Assembly: GCF_003418935.1 (NCBI RefSeq)
Contig: NZ_QVMT01000005.1
Location: 62,279 to 126,278, forward strand
DNA length: 64,000 bases
From: Emticicia sp. C21
GTDB lineage: Bacteria > Bacteroidota > Bacteroidia > Cytophagales > Spirosomataceae
Direction: 5' to 3'
This document shows, piece after piece, positions 52,501 to 61,794 of this stretch. The notes under the pieces are model-generated. The model was not told the origin of the DNA and searched no databases. It saw only the letters and a list, made by a program, of their open reading frames with translations. Every line of letters begins with the position of its first letter. Positions within the stretch are counted from its first letter, which is position 1. The position numbers and the translations under genes were made by a program.

Positions 52501-53716
52501 TTTTAAGTCGGCTCACCAAAGTATCTGCCAGCATCTGATGCCCTTTTGGGGTAATATGAAAATCAAGACCGTAGTAACAATCTTCACAATTGATAAATGT
52601 TGATGTATCCACGAGCTCAACATTCTTTAACTGATTATCATCAATTAACTTTTTTAATTTCTGATAAAAATCCCCGGAGGTGTTAAATAATCCCAGTTCA
52701 AAAACGATAATTTTCTTGTCGGGGTATTCGCCTTGTATTTTTTGCAAAATTTTAAAAAAGTCAACTACAGGATTATTTACTGGTTTTATAGTTTGAGCTT
52801 TATTAGCCTCCTTTTTAGCCATCAGGTCAGCTATTGAGTACAATATTTTTTTGGCAAATAGCGAATAAGTGTATCTAAACGGATAATAATGCAAAACCAG
52901 CTGGTTATAAATCTGTGCTTGTTTATAATCTTCCTCACCTCTTTTAGTCAGCTTGAAATTGTTATCTACAAAAGCCCGGTTTTCATTATCATCGTTATTA
53001 CAATATTGCAATACTATATATTTACAGGAATCTAAATTGAATCTTTTCAATAATAATGACTCCCTCGCTGTTCCGTAAGATGGTACACCTAAGTTGAGTG
53101 AGTTTTTCTGTAAGGCTTTTTCTACCCTGCTTGAAAAGGATTCATCCTGATTTACACCAAGACCTGTTGTAAAGGAATCACCAATAAAAACTATTTCCGG
53201 ATTCTGCAAAGATTGCTCATCGTCTCTCGCTCCTTTAGAGTTTATACTATATTCATTTGTAAAATCAATATGTTTAAATATGAATTTACTCGGCTCAAAA
53301 GTATAAAAGAGCTCCGAGTCATATCTGCTACCCGTTTCAAGGTATTGAACCGAGCCCATATCTGATCCTATATTACGGGCAATATTCTGGACATAATTGG
53401 TTATGGGCTGTAAAGTATTACGTAAAGCAGGGTATTTGTATATTTTTTCTACTCTCTGATTTAATGGATAGGCCTGAGGCATAAATAATCGTATGAATAC
53501 TTCAAAGCAAACACCTATTATTAAAAATTTGATAGGATTAATATTGATAATTCGGGCAAAGAAATAACCCAACACCAGAATAGAAGCTGATTTTAGAAAG
53601 ATTAATATATAAACTCCGAAGTATGAATTAATAAATAATGTTTCCCTGAATAAACTAATACAGAACAGTAAAATTCCGACTAAGAACCCTATCCAGGATA
53701 TTTGCTTTTTGGTCAT
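52496..53716 (-). CDS. Membrane-anchored SGNH/GDSL-hydrolase-like protein
   Basis: A 406-residue protein with three N-terminal membrane helices (residues about 8-75). The periplasmic part has SGNH block I as VFIGDSFTTGLGV (Ser about 182) and a late block V-like HITPKGHQML with the Asp-x-His pattern (DFHITP). Such proteins often deacylate or acylate surface sugars, so an O-acetyl-transfer or deacetylation role is possible but unproven. No partner acyltransferase is adjacent. The start at 53716 is followed by the first helix within ten residues. Confidence 0.8.
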   Translation of the reverse strand: MTKKQISWIGFLVGILLFCISLFRETLFINSYFGVYILIFLKSASILVLGYFFARIININPIKFLIIGVCFEVFIRLFMPQAYPLNQRVEKIYKYPALRNTLQPITNYVQNIARNIGSDMGSVQYLETGSRYDSELFYTFEPSKFIFKHIDFTNEYSINSKGARDDEQSLQNPEIVFIGDSFTTGLGVNQDESFSSRVEKALQKNSLNLGVPSYGTARESLLLKRFNLDSCKYIVLQYCNNDDNENRAFVDNNFKLTKRGEEDYKQAQIYNQLVLHYYPFRYTYSLFAKKILYSIADLMAKKEANKAQTIKPVNNPVVDFFKILQKIQGEYPDKKIIVFELGLFNTSGDFYQKLKKLIDDNQLKNVELVDTSTFINCEDCYYGLDFHITPKGHQMLADTLVSRLKK

Positions 53717-54223
53717 GTATCTTTAGTAGTTTCGTTGTTTTATAAGTAAAGTGGACTTGCGTTTTGCTATTTATGCGCAATATACTACCTATACTCAAAA
53801 CTTTTAATATTAGCTGTTCTATAAAAGGCAGCAGTGCGATCTTCATCCTTTCCAACCCTGGTATTAATCGGCTACAATATTAAGTCAATCCCAACAATAT
53901 AGTAGGTGAGTGGCTTATTAAAATAGCATAAATTTTATTTAAAGGAGGTTGGTTTTCTGAATATAGAGATTTTAATTCTTAGTGGGTATAGAATAATAAT
54001 GCTTAACTATTTGACTTTCAATTTGGACTTGAAACAGGATTATAAAGCAATCCGCTAAATAATATTTCACATAAGTCAATATACGTACTAGATTTTTGAA
54101 GTAAAAAGCCAAAAAATGAAAGAATATTTCGTTTTTTGATTAAATGGTTTGGTAAATCAAGTCTTTTTTGCAGTATATTGCAATATAATTCGAAAACAAA
54201 CCAAAAACAACTCTAAAAGACGT
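53717..54223. other. Intergenic region before the amino-acid permease gene
   Basis: About 500 bp of AT-rich DNA between divergently transcribed genes. No tRNA, palindrome of the families seen elsewhere, or credible coding frame was recognised. Its right part must hold the permease promoter, but no exact TAnnTTTG box was found. Confidence 0.4.
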
Positions 54224-55702
54224 ATGGAAAACAGTATTTGGCGTAAGAAGCCAATGTCTGCTTACGAAGCAGATATTAAGAATAACCAACTCAAAAGGAT
54301 AATGGGTAAGTGGAGTCTTACCGCTATCGGGATTGGGGGTATTATCGGAGGAGGTATATTTGTATTAACTGGTACTGCTGCACACTACCATGCCGGTCCG
54401 GCATTGGCACTTTCATTTATTATAGCAGGTATTGGCTGCGTATTTGCTGCCCTTTGCTATTCTGAATTTGCCTCTATGCTTCCGGTTGAGGGCTCGGCTT
54501 ATGCTTATGCCTATGGTACGATTGGTGAGCTTTTCGCATGGATTATCGGTTGGGGTTTGATTCTCGAATATGCTATGGGTGCCATGACTGTTGCCGTGAG
54601 CTGGTCTGGTTACTTCAATAAATTAGTCCATTTATTTGGTGTAGATATTCCTTTCTATTTACGCAACGACCCTTGGTCGGCTGCAACTTATGCACAGGCT
54701 AATGGCCTTGATGCTCCTTCTTTTGCACTGAATTTACCGGCGTTTCTTATTACATGGTTAGTAACCTGGATTCTGGTAAAAGGTATTAAAGAGGCGGCTA
54801 ATACCAACAACCTGATTGTAATCCTAAAAGTTGGCGCCGTTATTTTTGTGATTATAGCCGGTGCTTTCTTTATCAACTACGGAAACTGGGAACCGTTTAT
54901 TCCTGAACCTACTATGGTTACTCATGAAGATGGTATCGCGAAAGAGGCCTACGGCTGGAAAGGTATTTTTAGTGGTGCAGCGGCTATTTTCTTCGCTTAT
55001 ATTGGTTTTGACGTAGTATCTACCTCAGCAGGAGAGGCTGTTAATCCTAAAAAAGATATACCGTTTGCTATTATTGCTTCTCTTTTGATCTGTACTGTTT
55101 TATATATTCTTGTATCGTTAGTACTAACAGGTATGATGAATTATAAAGATATTACGGGCGATGCTCTGAAAGCCCCTGTTGCTATGGCATTTGATAAAGT
55201 TGGTCAGCCTTGGGCAGTATTTATTATTACTGCTGCTGCAACTGCAGGTTTGATTTCCGTAATGTTGGTGATGATGTTAGGACAAACCCGTGTATTCTTG
55301 GGAATGGCGAAAGATGGTTTGCTACCTAATTTCTTTAAAGAAGTACATCAAACATGGCAAACACCATGGAAAAGCACTATTCTGGTAGGTTTAGTGGTTT
55401 CTTTAGTTGCGTCTTTCACTCCTATTGGTATTTTAAGTGATATGACCAGCTTTGGTACTTTGTTTGCCTTTGCTATGGTTTGTTTAGCTGTATTGATTTT
55501 ACGTTACAGAGAGCCAAACCGTGAAAGACCATTCAAAACACCAATGGTATACATTATCGGGCCATTAGGTATCGTTACCAACTTTGCTTTGATGGCTCTT
55601 TTAGATAGCAAAGCACAACAATTTGCTATCGGTTGGATGTTAGTAGGCTTCATCGTTTATTTCATCTATAGCCGAAATAAAAGCAAGTTGAATGATATGT
55701 AA
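54224..55702 (+). CDS. Amino-acid permease (APC family, cationic transporter-like)
   Basis: A 12-helix permease of 492 residues in the CAT/YfnA-like branch. The start at 54224 (MENSIWRKKPMSAYEADIKNNQLKRIMGKWSL) fits the family; the ATG at 54149 would add 25 residues of unlikely composition. Helix 1 carries the APC motif TAIGIGGIIGGGIFVLTG, and later segments include AAIFFAYIGFDVVSTSAGEAVNPKKDIP and FLGMAKDGLLPNFFKEVH. The substrate is probably an amino acid with proton coupling; which one cannot be told. A strong terminator follows. Confidence 0.93.
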   Translation: MENSIWRKKPMSAYEADIKNNQLKRIMGKWSLTAIGIGGIIGGGIFVLTGTAAHYHAGPALALSFIIAGIGCVFAALCYSEFASMLPVEGSAYAYAYGTIGELFAWIIGWGLILEYAMGAMTVAVSWSGYFNKLVHLFGVDIPFYLRNDPWSAATYAQANGLDAPSFALNLPAFLITWLVTWILVKGIKEAANTNNLIVILKVGAVIFVIIAGAFFINYGNWEPFIPEPTMVTHEDGIAKEAYGWKGIFSGAAAIFFAYIGFDVVSTSAGEAVNPKKDIPFAIIASLLICTVLYILVSLVLTGMMNYKDITGDALKAPVAMAFDKVGQPWAVFIITAAATAGLISVMLVMMLGQTRVFLGMAKDGLLPNFFKEVHQTWQTPWKSTILVGLVVSLVASFTPIGILSDMTSFGTLFAFAMVCLAVLILRYREPNRERPFKTPMVYIIGPLGIVTNFALMALLDSKAQQFAIGWMLVGFIVYFIYSRNKSKLNDM

Positions 55703-55722
55703 TTAGGCATAAATCTATTGAG

Positions 55723-55757
55723 AGGCTTTCGACCCTAGTCGAAAGCCTTTTTTTTTT
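55723..55757 (+). terminator. Intrinsic terminator after the permease gene
   Basis: AGGCTTTCGAC and GTCGAAAGCCT form a perfect 11-bp stem with loop CCTA, followed by nine or more T. Confidence 0.93.
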
Positions 55758-55852
55758 AGACTTGTGTATCTACCTTTGTAATATAAGATTTTCTCTACCT
55801 ATGTCTTGAATAGATAATTATTCTTTCAACTAGTTTGATGCTTTAAATTATA

Positions 55853-57766
55853 ATGGCAAAATTTTTTAAGTGGGAAATACGCAGTTTCTGGTTGAAGTTT
55901 TTCTATATCTTATTTCTGATTATTTTAGTATTCCCCTATTATCGTATTTACGAAAATCCGGAGGGCGGTATTGATAATTCATGGAGGATAGCCCTTGAAT
56001 TAGCCAAAGCCAAAAGTTTGATATTCGGGCAGGATGTTATTTATACCTATGGCCCTTTAGGCTCATTAACTCAAAGGTTTGCTATTACCACCACACCCTT
56101 TCAGCTTTTCTTATTCGATCTTTTCTTTTTCATTAATCTTGGCATTTTACTTTTCTTATTGTTACCTAAAGCGCTTAAGGTATACCAATTATTAGCTCAC
56201 TTTATGGTATTCTTTTTTGTTTCATCGATGTATGGCGAGTGGGTACATTTTCTATTGTTTTATTCTTCTATATTTCTGGGGGTTCGTTTTTTGCAGATAA
56301 AAAATCATTGGCTTCTCTCCTATGCTATTCTGATCGGAATTATTACATTTTTCGTTAAAGCCAATTATGGTATTATCAGCTTAGGGTTTGTAATGGTGTT
56401 AACCATCTATTCATTTTTTACCAAGCGCCTTACATCAACAGAATTTATCCTGTATATGATCAGTAGCGCCTTGGTTACATGGCTATTAGCCTTATTACTC
56501 AAAACCGATTTACTCTCTTACTTTTATTCAAGCATAAAAGTGATTAGCGGGTATAATGCGGCACAGTCTTTATTTCCAGATAGTCGATTACGCCTGGTAG
56601 TTGTAGCATTTCTAATTTGGGGTATATTAATTGCTTTGGGTGTCTTTTATGCTGTACGAAATCTCTTACAGCAAAAGAAACTAAGTCTTCCTTTGGTCGA
56701 TAACCTTTTTATCTGGGGTTGTAGTGTTGTTATTACTTTTATTTTGGTTAAATATGCATTCGTTCGGGCTGATGACGGACATATTACGGCCTTTGTTAAA
56801 TTGGCTAATTTGCCTTTGCTCTTACTGCCATTTTTTGCTACTAATTCATTACTCCGCATTGCTGGATGGCTATTGATTGCCATCAACATTATTTCATACT
56901 TAGTTTTCTATCAACCTATTTTTGGTAAGGTTACTTTTTCGATACCTGATAATCTGCGGACTAAGGCTTATATTTTTCCGGAATACTTTAAAGGAATCCT
57001 CAATCAGCCCGATTATAAACCTCAAAGAACTTATCCGACTGATGTACTTGCCAGAATAGGCCACAAAAGCGTCGATATTGTTCCGAACGAAATTTCAGAA
57101 ATTTATTTTAACAGATTGAATTATAACCCTCGCCCGACACTTCAGTCTTATCAGGCTTATAATCAGTTTCTAGATGATAAAAACCGCGAAAAGTATTTGT
57201 CTGCCACTGCTCCTGATTTTGTTGTATACGGTGTTGAGAGCACAGATAATAAATATGCCTGGGGCGATGAAACCCAAACGCTTCTGGCGCTTTTACAGCG
57301 TTATAAACCTGTGATGGCGTGGGATAAACGGTTACTTCTGGAAAAACAACCAGTAGTCAAAACTCTAATTCCATTAAAAACTGAAAATATAAAGCTTCGT
57401 TTTGGGCAGGATTATAACATTCCGGTAGATACTTCGGTTAATAGGATATTGCTATTAAAAATAAAAACTACTCCTACTTGGTTTGGTAAATTATTAAATT
57501 TGTTTTTTCAACCCTCTCATTTCATACTGACAATTACAACGAAAGATGGAAAAAAGGCGTCTTATAACAGTATGTCTGTCTTATTAGAAAAGGGGCTGAT
57601 TGTTAATTCCAGAATTGATAATGTGCAGGATGTGAAGCAATTCTTTGAATCTACTTCCACTGAAAACAAGGCTATTAAATCTATCAACATTCAAGAAGTT
57701 GTTAGAGGGCGTGCCGGGTTTAATGACGAATTTGTGTTAGAACAAGTGTTTTACGATATGAAATAA
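55853..57766 (+). CDS. Multi-spanning membrane protein, function unknown
   Basis: A 637-residue protein with about ten to twelve membrane helices in the first 380 residues, starting FWLKFFYILFLIILVFPYYRIYEN, and a soluble C-terminal region (about 390-637). The loop after helix 1 has NSWRIALELAKAKSLIFGQDVIYTYGPLGSL, which recalls the first periplasmic loop of GT-C-type glycosyltransferases or related polymer enzymes, but no catalytic DD or DE motif can be pointed to with confidence. It is four bases upstream of the GH42-like gene, so the two are very likely co-transcribed and may act on the same glycan. Confidence 0.72.
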   Translation: MAKFFKWEIRSFWLKFFYILFLIILVFPYYRIYENPEGGIDNSWRIALELAKAKSLIFGQDVIYTYGPLGSLTQRFAITTTPFQLFLFDLFFFINLGILLFLLLPKALKVYQLLAHFMVFFFVSSMYGEWVHFLLFYSSIFLGVRFLQIKNHWLLSYAILIGIITFFVKANYGIISLGFVMVLTIYSFFTKRLTSTEFILYMISSALVTWLLALLLKTDLLSYFYSSIKVISGYNAAQSLFPDSRLRLVVVAFLIWGILIALGVFYAVRNLLQQKKLSLPLVDNLFIWGCSVVITFILVKYAFVRADDGHITAFVKLANLPLLLLPFFATNSLLRIAGWLLIAINIISYLVFYQPIFGKVTFSIPDNLRTKAYIFPEYFKGILNQPDYKPQRTYPTDVLARIGHKSVDIVPNEISEIYFNRLNYNPRPTLQSYQAYNQFLDDKNREKYLSATAPDFVVYGVESTDNKYAWGDETQTLLALLQRYKPVMAWDKRLLLEKQPVVKTLIPLKTENIKLRFGQDYNIPVDTSVNRILLLKIKTTPTWFGKLLNLFFQPSHFILTITTKDGKKASYNSMSVLLEKGLIVNSRIDNVQDVKQFFESTSTENKAIKSINIQEVVRGRAGFNDEFVLEQVFYDMK

Positions 57767-57770
57767 ATTT

Positions 57771-60149
57771 ATGAACATCAGACTTTCACATTACTTTTAC
57801 TTAATTACTTTCTTTTTTTTCAACCTATCGGTTTCTTCGGTCGCACAGAATCCGCCTAATAGATACATTGTTCATGGGGTTCTGAATCTTGAGCCGGGAA
57901 TGAATCATGGTATAAGTGCCATGAATAAAATGGTCAGTGCCGGGTGCAATGCCGTAGCGTTAACGGTGATGTGGGATAGAATCTATCCAAAAGCTGATTC
58001 TAAAGGTGACTGGGCACAGATAGATAATCAGATAAATTATGTAGTAAATACGCTTCGCGTAAAACTGATTATAAGAATCCACCTAGGCAGGCATATTGCC
58101 TTTACACCCGGTTTCTGGGCCGCAGAAGAGGCGGTATCTGACTTTAAAGGAAAACCCCTGACTTATTATTACGACAATAACCATTTTAGTTTTGCACATC
58201 AACCGTCTATCCAAAAGGCGGCAGGCTTTGTAAAGGAGGTTTGCCAACGCTACAAAGATTTACAATCACGCGGACAAATACTTTTTATCTCAGTTGTAAA
58301 TACGCCACAGCAGGAGCTAGGGTATGCCTATGAGAACCAACAATATCCGAATCCCTCTTACTTTGCCGTTTTTGACCATTCTAAGTGGTCGATGATTAAA
58401 TGGAAAGACTGGGCTAAAACTAAGTATCAGACTATCCGTACCCTAAACAGCTATTGGGGTACTAATTATAAACAATTTCTGGAAGTAGAACCCTATGTAA
58501 ACTGGTTTAATACCAAAGACTCTTTCAGAGGTTTAAGAGGAAAAGACTGGTATCTTTTCCGGCATCAATTGCTCAAAAGCCATATAGACCAGATGTCGGA
58601 TGCCGTGAAATCGGTTGACCCTACCTACAAAGTGGCTTGTGAGTTTGGAGGGATAGCCGACAATCTATCATTATTGAGGGGTACATTTGCTTTTAAAAGT
58701 CTGACTGAAAAAGCAGATATTCTTAAAACTTCGGTTGATGCTTTTCAGGGCGATGGGATTCAGGGAGATTTAGTGATAAGTAATTTAAGATCAGGGCAGA
58801 AATTTTATACAGAAATCGCACACTTTGATCAACCTACGCCAGAGTCGCTGCGAAACTATGTAGACAGAGCCATTGAATATGGGTGCGAGGTTGTGATGCT
58901 GTATGTTGATTATGATAATGGTAAAGACGTTGAGAAAATACTACCCGCTGTACAAGAGGGAGTTTACTGGAAAGACAAGCCAAGCCCTCCGATCGTATTT
59001 GCCGACTCTATGAAATACCGACTTTCGCAGCTTATAGATAATCGTGAGGCAGTGGTAGAAGATTGGCGGATAAGGTCTAATAATGGGAAGAAGAAAATCA
59101 AGATTATTTATGATGAAGATCTGGTTCATGAAAAACAGGTAATTGACAATCCGTTACCTGATATTCCAGACCCTGGCCCAGATCCTGACCCAGGCCCCGG
59201 ACCCGGACCTGTAACGCCTCCCGATCCTCCAAAGCCCCCTGTGCAGGAGGGACCTAATGAAGTTCCGATTGAAAATTTTAAAGACTTTACCCAACAAATT
59301 GTTGTCAATCAGCCTTTTGTTTTCAGAATACCTGAAAATTTGTATATCGATCCTGATGGATACATTGCCTATATCGAAATAACTGAAGCGCCTAGATGGG
59401 TTAATTTCAATAAATTCGAGTTTAGTTTTTATGGTAAAGCTCCCTCTCTTGGCAAAACCAGAATCAAACTGAAAATTTATGATAATAAAGGCGCAAGCCT
59501 TGAGTCTGTGATGTATATTGAAAGTATTCCTCCGGCCATTGATTTTGAATTGATTAAAGCAGATTATTTCGATGTTCCGATAGAGGGTTGGGGACTTCTT
59601 CAAAATAACAGAAACTTGTATTTAGAAGATTTACCTAAAAAACTGAATGTATTGGCCCGATGCAATTTAGACTCCGTGAAGTTCCATTTTGAGTTAACAG
59701 GCCCCTATAAATTCAAAAATATCTCTGAGCGACCGCCTTACAATCTATTTGGCGAGGGTAGAGGCTTAGAGTTTCCTGTGGGTAGTTATACATTAAAAGC
59801 CAATGCTTACCAAAAGGATACATTGATTACTTTCAAGACTGTTACCTTTAATGTGAAATACTCAACTGATTCGTCGCAGAATATTATTACTGACTGGGTA
59901 GTGTATCCAAATCCTTTTGAGAATATCTGCAATGTTAAATTGCCTTTAGAAGAAGATTATAGTGCCCTTGATTTTGTGCTTTATACCACGGCAGGTAAGC
60001 GTATAGCAATCAATAAAGAAAGTATTAAATTGGTAAACAATGTAGCTTATATCGACTTAGGAATCATTGATATTATAGCCGGAAGCTATATTCTTGAAAT
60101 CAATAAAGCAGGCACACCTCTGAAACGAATCAGGGTGGTTAAGATTTAA
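57771..60149 (+). CDS. Secreted GH42-like (beta-galactosidase-fold) protein with Por-type sorting tail
   Basis: A 792-residue protein. A signal peptide (ending SSVAQ) precedes a TIM-barrel domain (about 30-400; NAVALTVMWDRIYPKADSKGDW and similar) resembling GH42/GH-A enzymes. At the usual position of the acid/base glutamate the text reads VVNTPQQE, so the Asn-Glu pair is not seen. A Pro/Gly/Asp-rich linker (about 462-490) leads to a cadherin-like domain (DFTQQIVVNQPFVFRIP, about 505-590), a further beta domain and a type A sorting domain (VVYPNPFENICNV to RIRVVKI). It would be exported by type IX secretion. Catalytic activity is doubtful. Confidence 0.82.
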   Translation: MNIRLSHYFYLITFFFFNLSVSSVAQNPPNRYIVHGVLNLEPGMNHGISAMNKMVSAGCNAVALTVMWDRIYPKADSKGDWAQIDNQINYVVNTLRVKLIIRIHLGRHIAFTPGFWAAEEAVSDFKGKPLTYYYDNNHFSFAHQPSIQKAAGFVKEVCQRYKDLQSRGQILFISVVNTPQQELGYAYENQQYPNPSYFAVFDHSKWSMIKWKDWAKTKYQTIRTLNSYWGTNYKQFLEVEPYVNWFNTKDSFRGLRGKDWYLFRHQLLKSHIDQMSDAVKSVDPTYKVACEFGGIADNLSLLRGTFAFKSLTEKADILKTSVDAFQGDGIQGDLVISNLRSGQKFYTEIAHFDQPTPESLRNYVDRAIEYGCEVVMLYVDYDNGKDVEKILPAVQEGVYWKDKPSPPIVFADSMKYRLSQLIDNREAVVEDWRIRSNNGKKKIKIIYDEDLVHEKQVIDNPLPDIPDPGPDPDPGPGPGPVTPPDPPKPPVQEGPNEVPIENFKDFTQQIVVNQPFVFRIPENLYIDPDGYIAYIEITEAPRWVNFNKFEFSFYGKAPSLGKTRIKLKIYDNKGASLESVMYIESIPPAIDFELIKADYFDVPIEGWGLLQNNRNLYLEDLPKKLNVLARCNLDSVKFHFELTGPYKFKNISERPPYNLFGEGRGLEFPVGSYTLKANAYQKDTLITFKTVTFNVKYSTDSSQNIITDWVVYPNPFENICNVKLPLEEDYSALDFVLYTTAGKRIAINKESIKLVNNVAYIDLGIIDIIAGSYILEINKAGTPLKRIRVVKI

Positions 60150-60171
60150 ATTGAATTGCTTTCAATAAAAC

Positions 60172-60205
60172 AAAATGAGCGGATAGATAAGTATCCGCTC
60201 ATTTT
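60172..60205. terminator. Bidirectional intrinsic terminator
   Basis: A 14-bp perfect stem (AAAATGAGCGGATA, 60172-60185, with its complement at 60192-60205), with A and T runs on both sides. It lies between two convergent genes. Confidence 0.9.
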
Positions 60206-60220
60206 GTTTACATAGATATA

Positions 60221-60670
60221 TTATTTAGAAAATAAGTCTTTTGCATAATAAAGAAACAAGCTCTGTATTACTCCCCATACACATGCACTTAAGAGCATAT
60301 TCAACAGAATATCTCTTTTATGGTATCTGAATGCCAAAGCCAGAATTGCACCACCAATTGGGCTAAAGAGTATGGGTGTCAGAAACGAAATACCTATTAA
60401 CCCAAACTTTCTTCGTACCCTTACTGCTAGTCTGTTCGAACGGGTAAATTTTTTCTTTTTCTTAGGCTCACCTCTTTGGAAAAGTCTAGTAAAAAAACTT
60501 TGTATATAATTTCCGAAAAAAGTAACCAATGCCACGGTTATCATCATGCCTACTACCGAGCAAATGGCAGTTTCAATCCATGTAATTTTCAGCGCTAAGC
60601 CTGTTAGGGGCCCGCCGAAAAATTTTATCATGCTTGCAAAAATTACTGAAAGATACTTAGCCACCTCCAT
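60221..60670 (-). CDS. Small inner membrane protein, function unknown
   Basis: A 149-residue protein with about four membrane helices and a strongly basic middle loop (GEPKKKKKFTRSNRLAVRVRRKFG, about 67-90). The positive-inside rule puts that loop in the cytoplasm. The FLTPILFSPIGGAILALAF segment is a conserved-looking membrane motif with a proline and glycines, reminiscent of small export or SNARE-associated-like (DedA-neighbour) proteins, but the family is not identified. It is convergent with the GH42-like gene and divergent from the DUF481 pair. Confidence 0.72.
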   Translation of the reverse strand: MEVAKYLSVIFASMIKFFGGPLTGLALKITWIETAICSVVGMMITVALVTFFGNYIQSFFTRLFQRGEPKKKKKFTRSNRLAVRVRRKFGLIGISFLTPILFSPIGGAILALAFRYHKRDILLNMLLSACVWGVIQSLFLYYAKDLFSK

Positions 60671-60813
60671 TGTCTATCCTGAGTTTCCTGATAATCCCTT
60701 ATCAATGTTTTGTATGGATTCTATATGCACATTAACACTTAAATTCTGTGCTTGTTTAGCAAAATAGAAAAGATATTGCAAATTTTACGAAATTTATAAA
60801 TAACCAAACACCA

Positions 60814-61674
60814 ATGAAAATAAAACTACTAATCTTAATTTTTTCTTTATTTAGCGTAACCCTAAAAGCCCAGACTACCGACCCTGATACTCTTAGACCA
60901 ACGAATCTCCCCACGGTAGTAGTTCCCCCCGACAGCACAACTACTGAAGAAGAGGAAGAGGGCGAGGAAGAAGAAAAAAAAGAAGATGAGCTACAGGATG
61001 ATACACCTGCTAAATTTAAATTCCGGTTGTCTGCCGATGGTACCTACACTTCTGGGAATATCAACCGCGCCTTTATGCAGCTAGCGTCAGGTATCGACTG
61101 GAATTTAAGCAAGGTTCTGAAGTTTTCGAGTAGCCCGTCTTTTATCTATGGTCAACAGAATAAACAATTAAACGAGCGAGAGATTTTCGCTGACTTCCGA
61201 ACGACCGTACTTCCTGAAAATCACCTTTATTATTTAGGTTTTGGTTCTTTTGAAAGAAGTAACCTCCGTAAAATAGGCAATCGTTTAATAGCGGCAGGGG
61301 GGTTAGGCTTCAAACTGATAGATAAGGGAGTGTACTATTTGTCTGTTACCAATGTACTTTTATATGAATGGACTGATTTCATTAATAATAAAGATATTGC
61401 AGATAAAAATTTATGGCGTAACTCTACCCGATTCTTTGGTGAGTATACATTAAATGAGGGCAAAATTTATATCTCGCATATCTTGTTTTTACAACCGGCT
61501 ATTACTGAGAAAAACTTCCGCTGGAATGGAAATCTGAGTATACGTTATCAGATTACCAAGCGCACGGGTATCAGAAGCACGATGGAAAACTCGTATGAAA
61601 GTGTAGTGGTGAGCGGCCGCAAAAACAACGATTTTCGCTGGACATTCGGTGTGGTATTTGAGTTCAGAAAATAA
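60814..61674 (+). CDS. DUF481 outer membrane protein, first of a tandem pair
   Basis: A 286-residue protein with a signal peptide (ending LKAQ). It has an acidic low-complexity run near residues 45-65 (EEEEEGEEEEKKEDELQ), then a DUF481-type beta-barrel (FRLSADGTYTSGNINRAFMQLASGIDWNLSK, ending WTFGVVFEFRK with a terminal aromatic segment). DUF481 barrels resemble salt-induced outer membrane proteins. The next gene is a close paralogue. The upstream region shares GCTTGTTTAGCAA (60750-60762) with that of the paralogue. Confidence 0.88.
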   Translation: MKIKLLILIFSLFSVTLKAQTTDPDTLRPTNLPTVVVPPDSTTTEEEEEGEEEEKKEDELQDDTPAKFKFRLSADGTYTSGNINRAFMQLASGIDWNLSKVLKFSSSPSFIYGQQNKQLNEREIFADFRTTVLPENHLYYLGFGSFERSNLRKIGNRLIAAGGLGFKLIDKGVYYLSVTNVLLYEWTDFINNKDIADKNLWRNSTRFFGEYTLNEGKIYISHILFLQPAITEKNFRWNGNLSIRYQITKRTGIRSTMENSYESVVVSGRKNNDFRWTFGVVFEFRK

Positions 61675-61741
61675 TCACTTCCAATCCCTGTTTATTATTA
61701 GAATTTTATAAGATACCACAAATCTATAAACACTTTATTCT

Positions 61742-61794
61742 GGCGCTTGTTTAGCAATAGTATTACAATTTGTGACTAAAAATAAACAAGCGCC
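61742..61794 (+). promoter_or_regulatory. 12-bp inverted repeat abutting the start of the second DUF481 gene
   Basis: GGCGCTTGTTTA (61742-61753) and TAAACAAGCGCC (61783-61794) are exact reverse complements; the second ends one base before the ATG. Between them is TTACAATTTG, a -7-like box with one extra base. A degenerate version exists before the first paralogue (TGTGCTTGTTTA at 60747-60758 and TAACCAAACACC at 60801-60812). It could be an operator or a leader hairpin hiding the start. Confidence 0.55.

Noticed and set aside
53655-53855. 66-residue minus-strand frame upstream of the SGNH-like gene
   Set aside because: Overlaps the SGNH N-terminus, has biased composition and no start context.
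54149-54223. 25-residue extension of the amino-acid permease
   Set aside because: Composition is unlike a permease N-terminus and the 54224 start fits the family.
60945-60995. Glu-rich run in the first DUF481 gene as a frameshift or assembly error
   Set aside because: The reading frame is kept on both sides and matches the paralogue; it is an in-frame low-complexity expansion.
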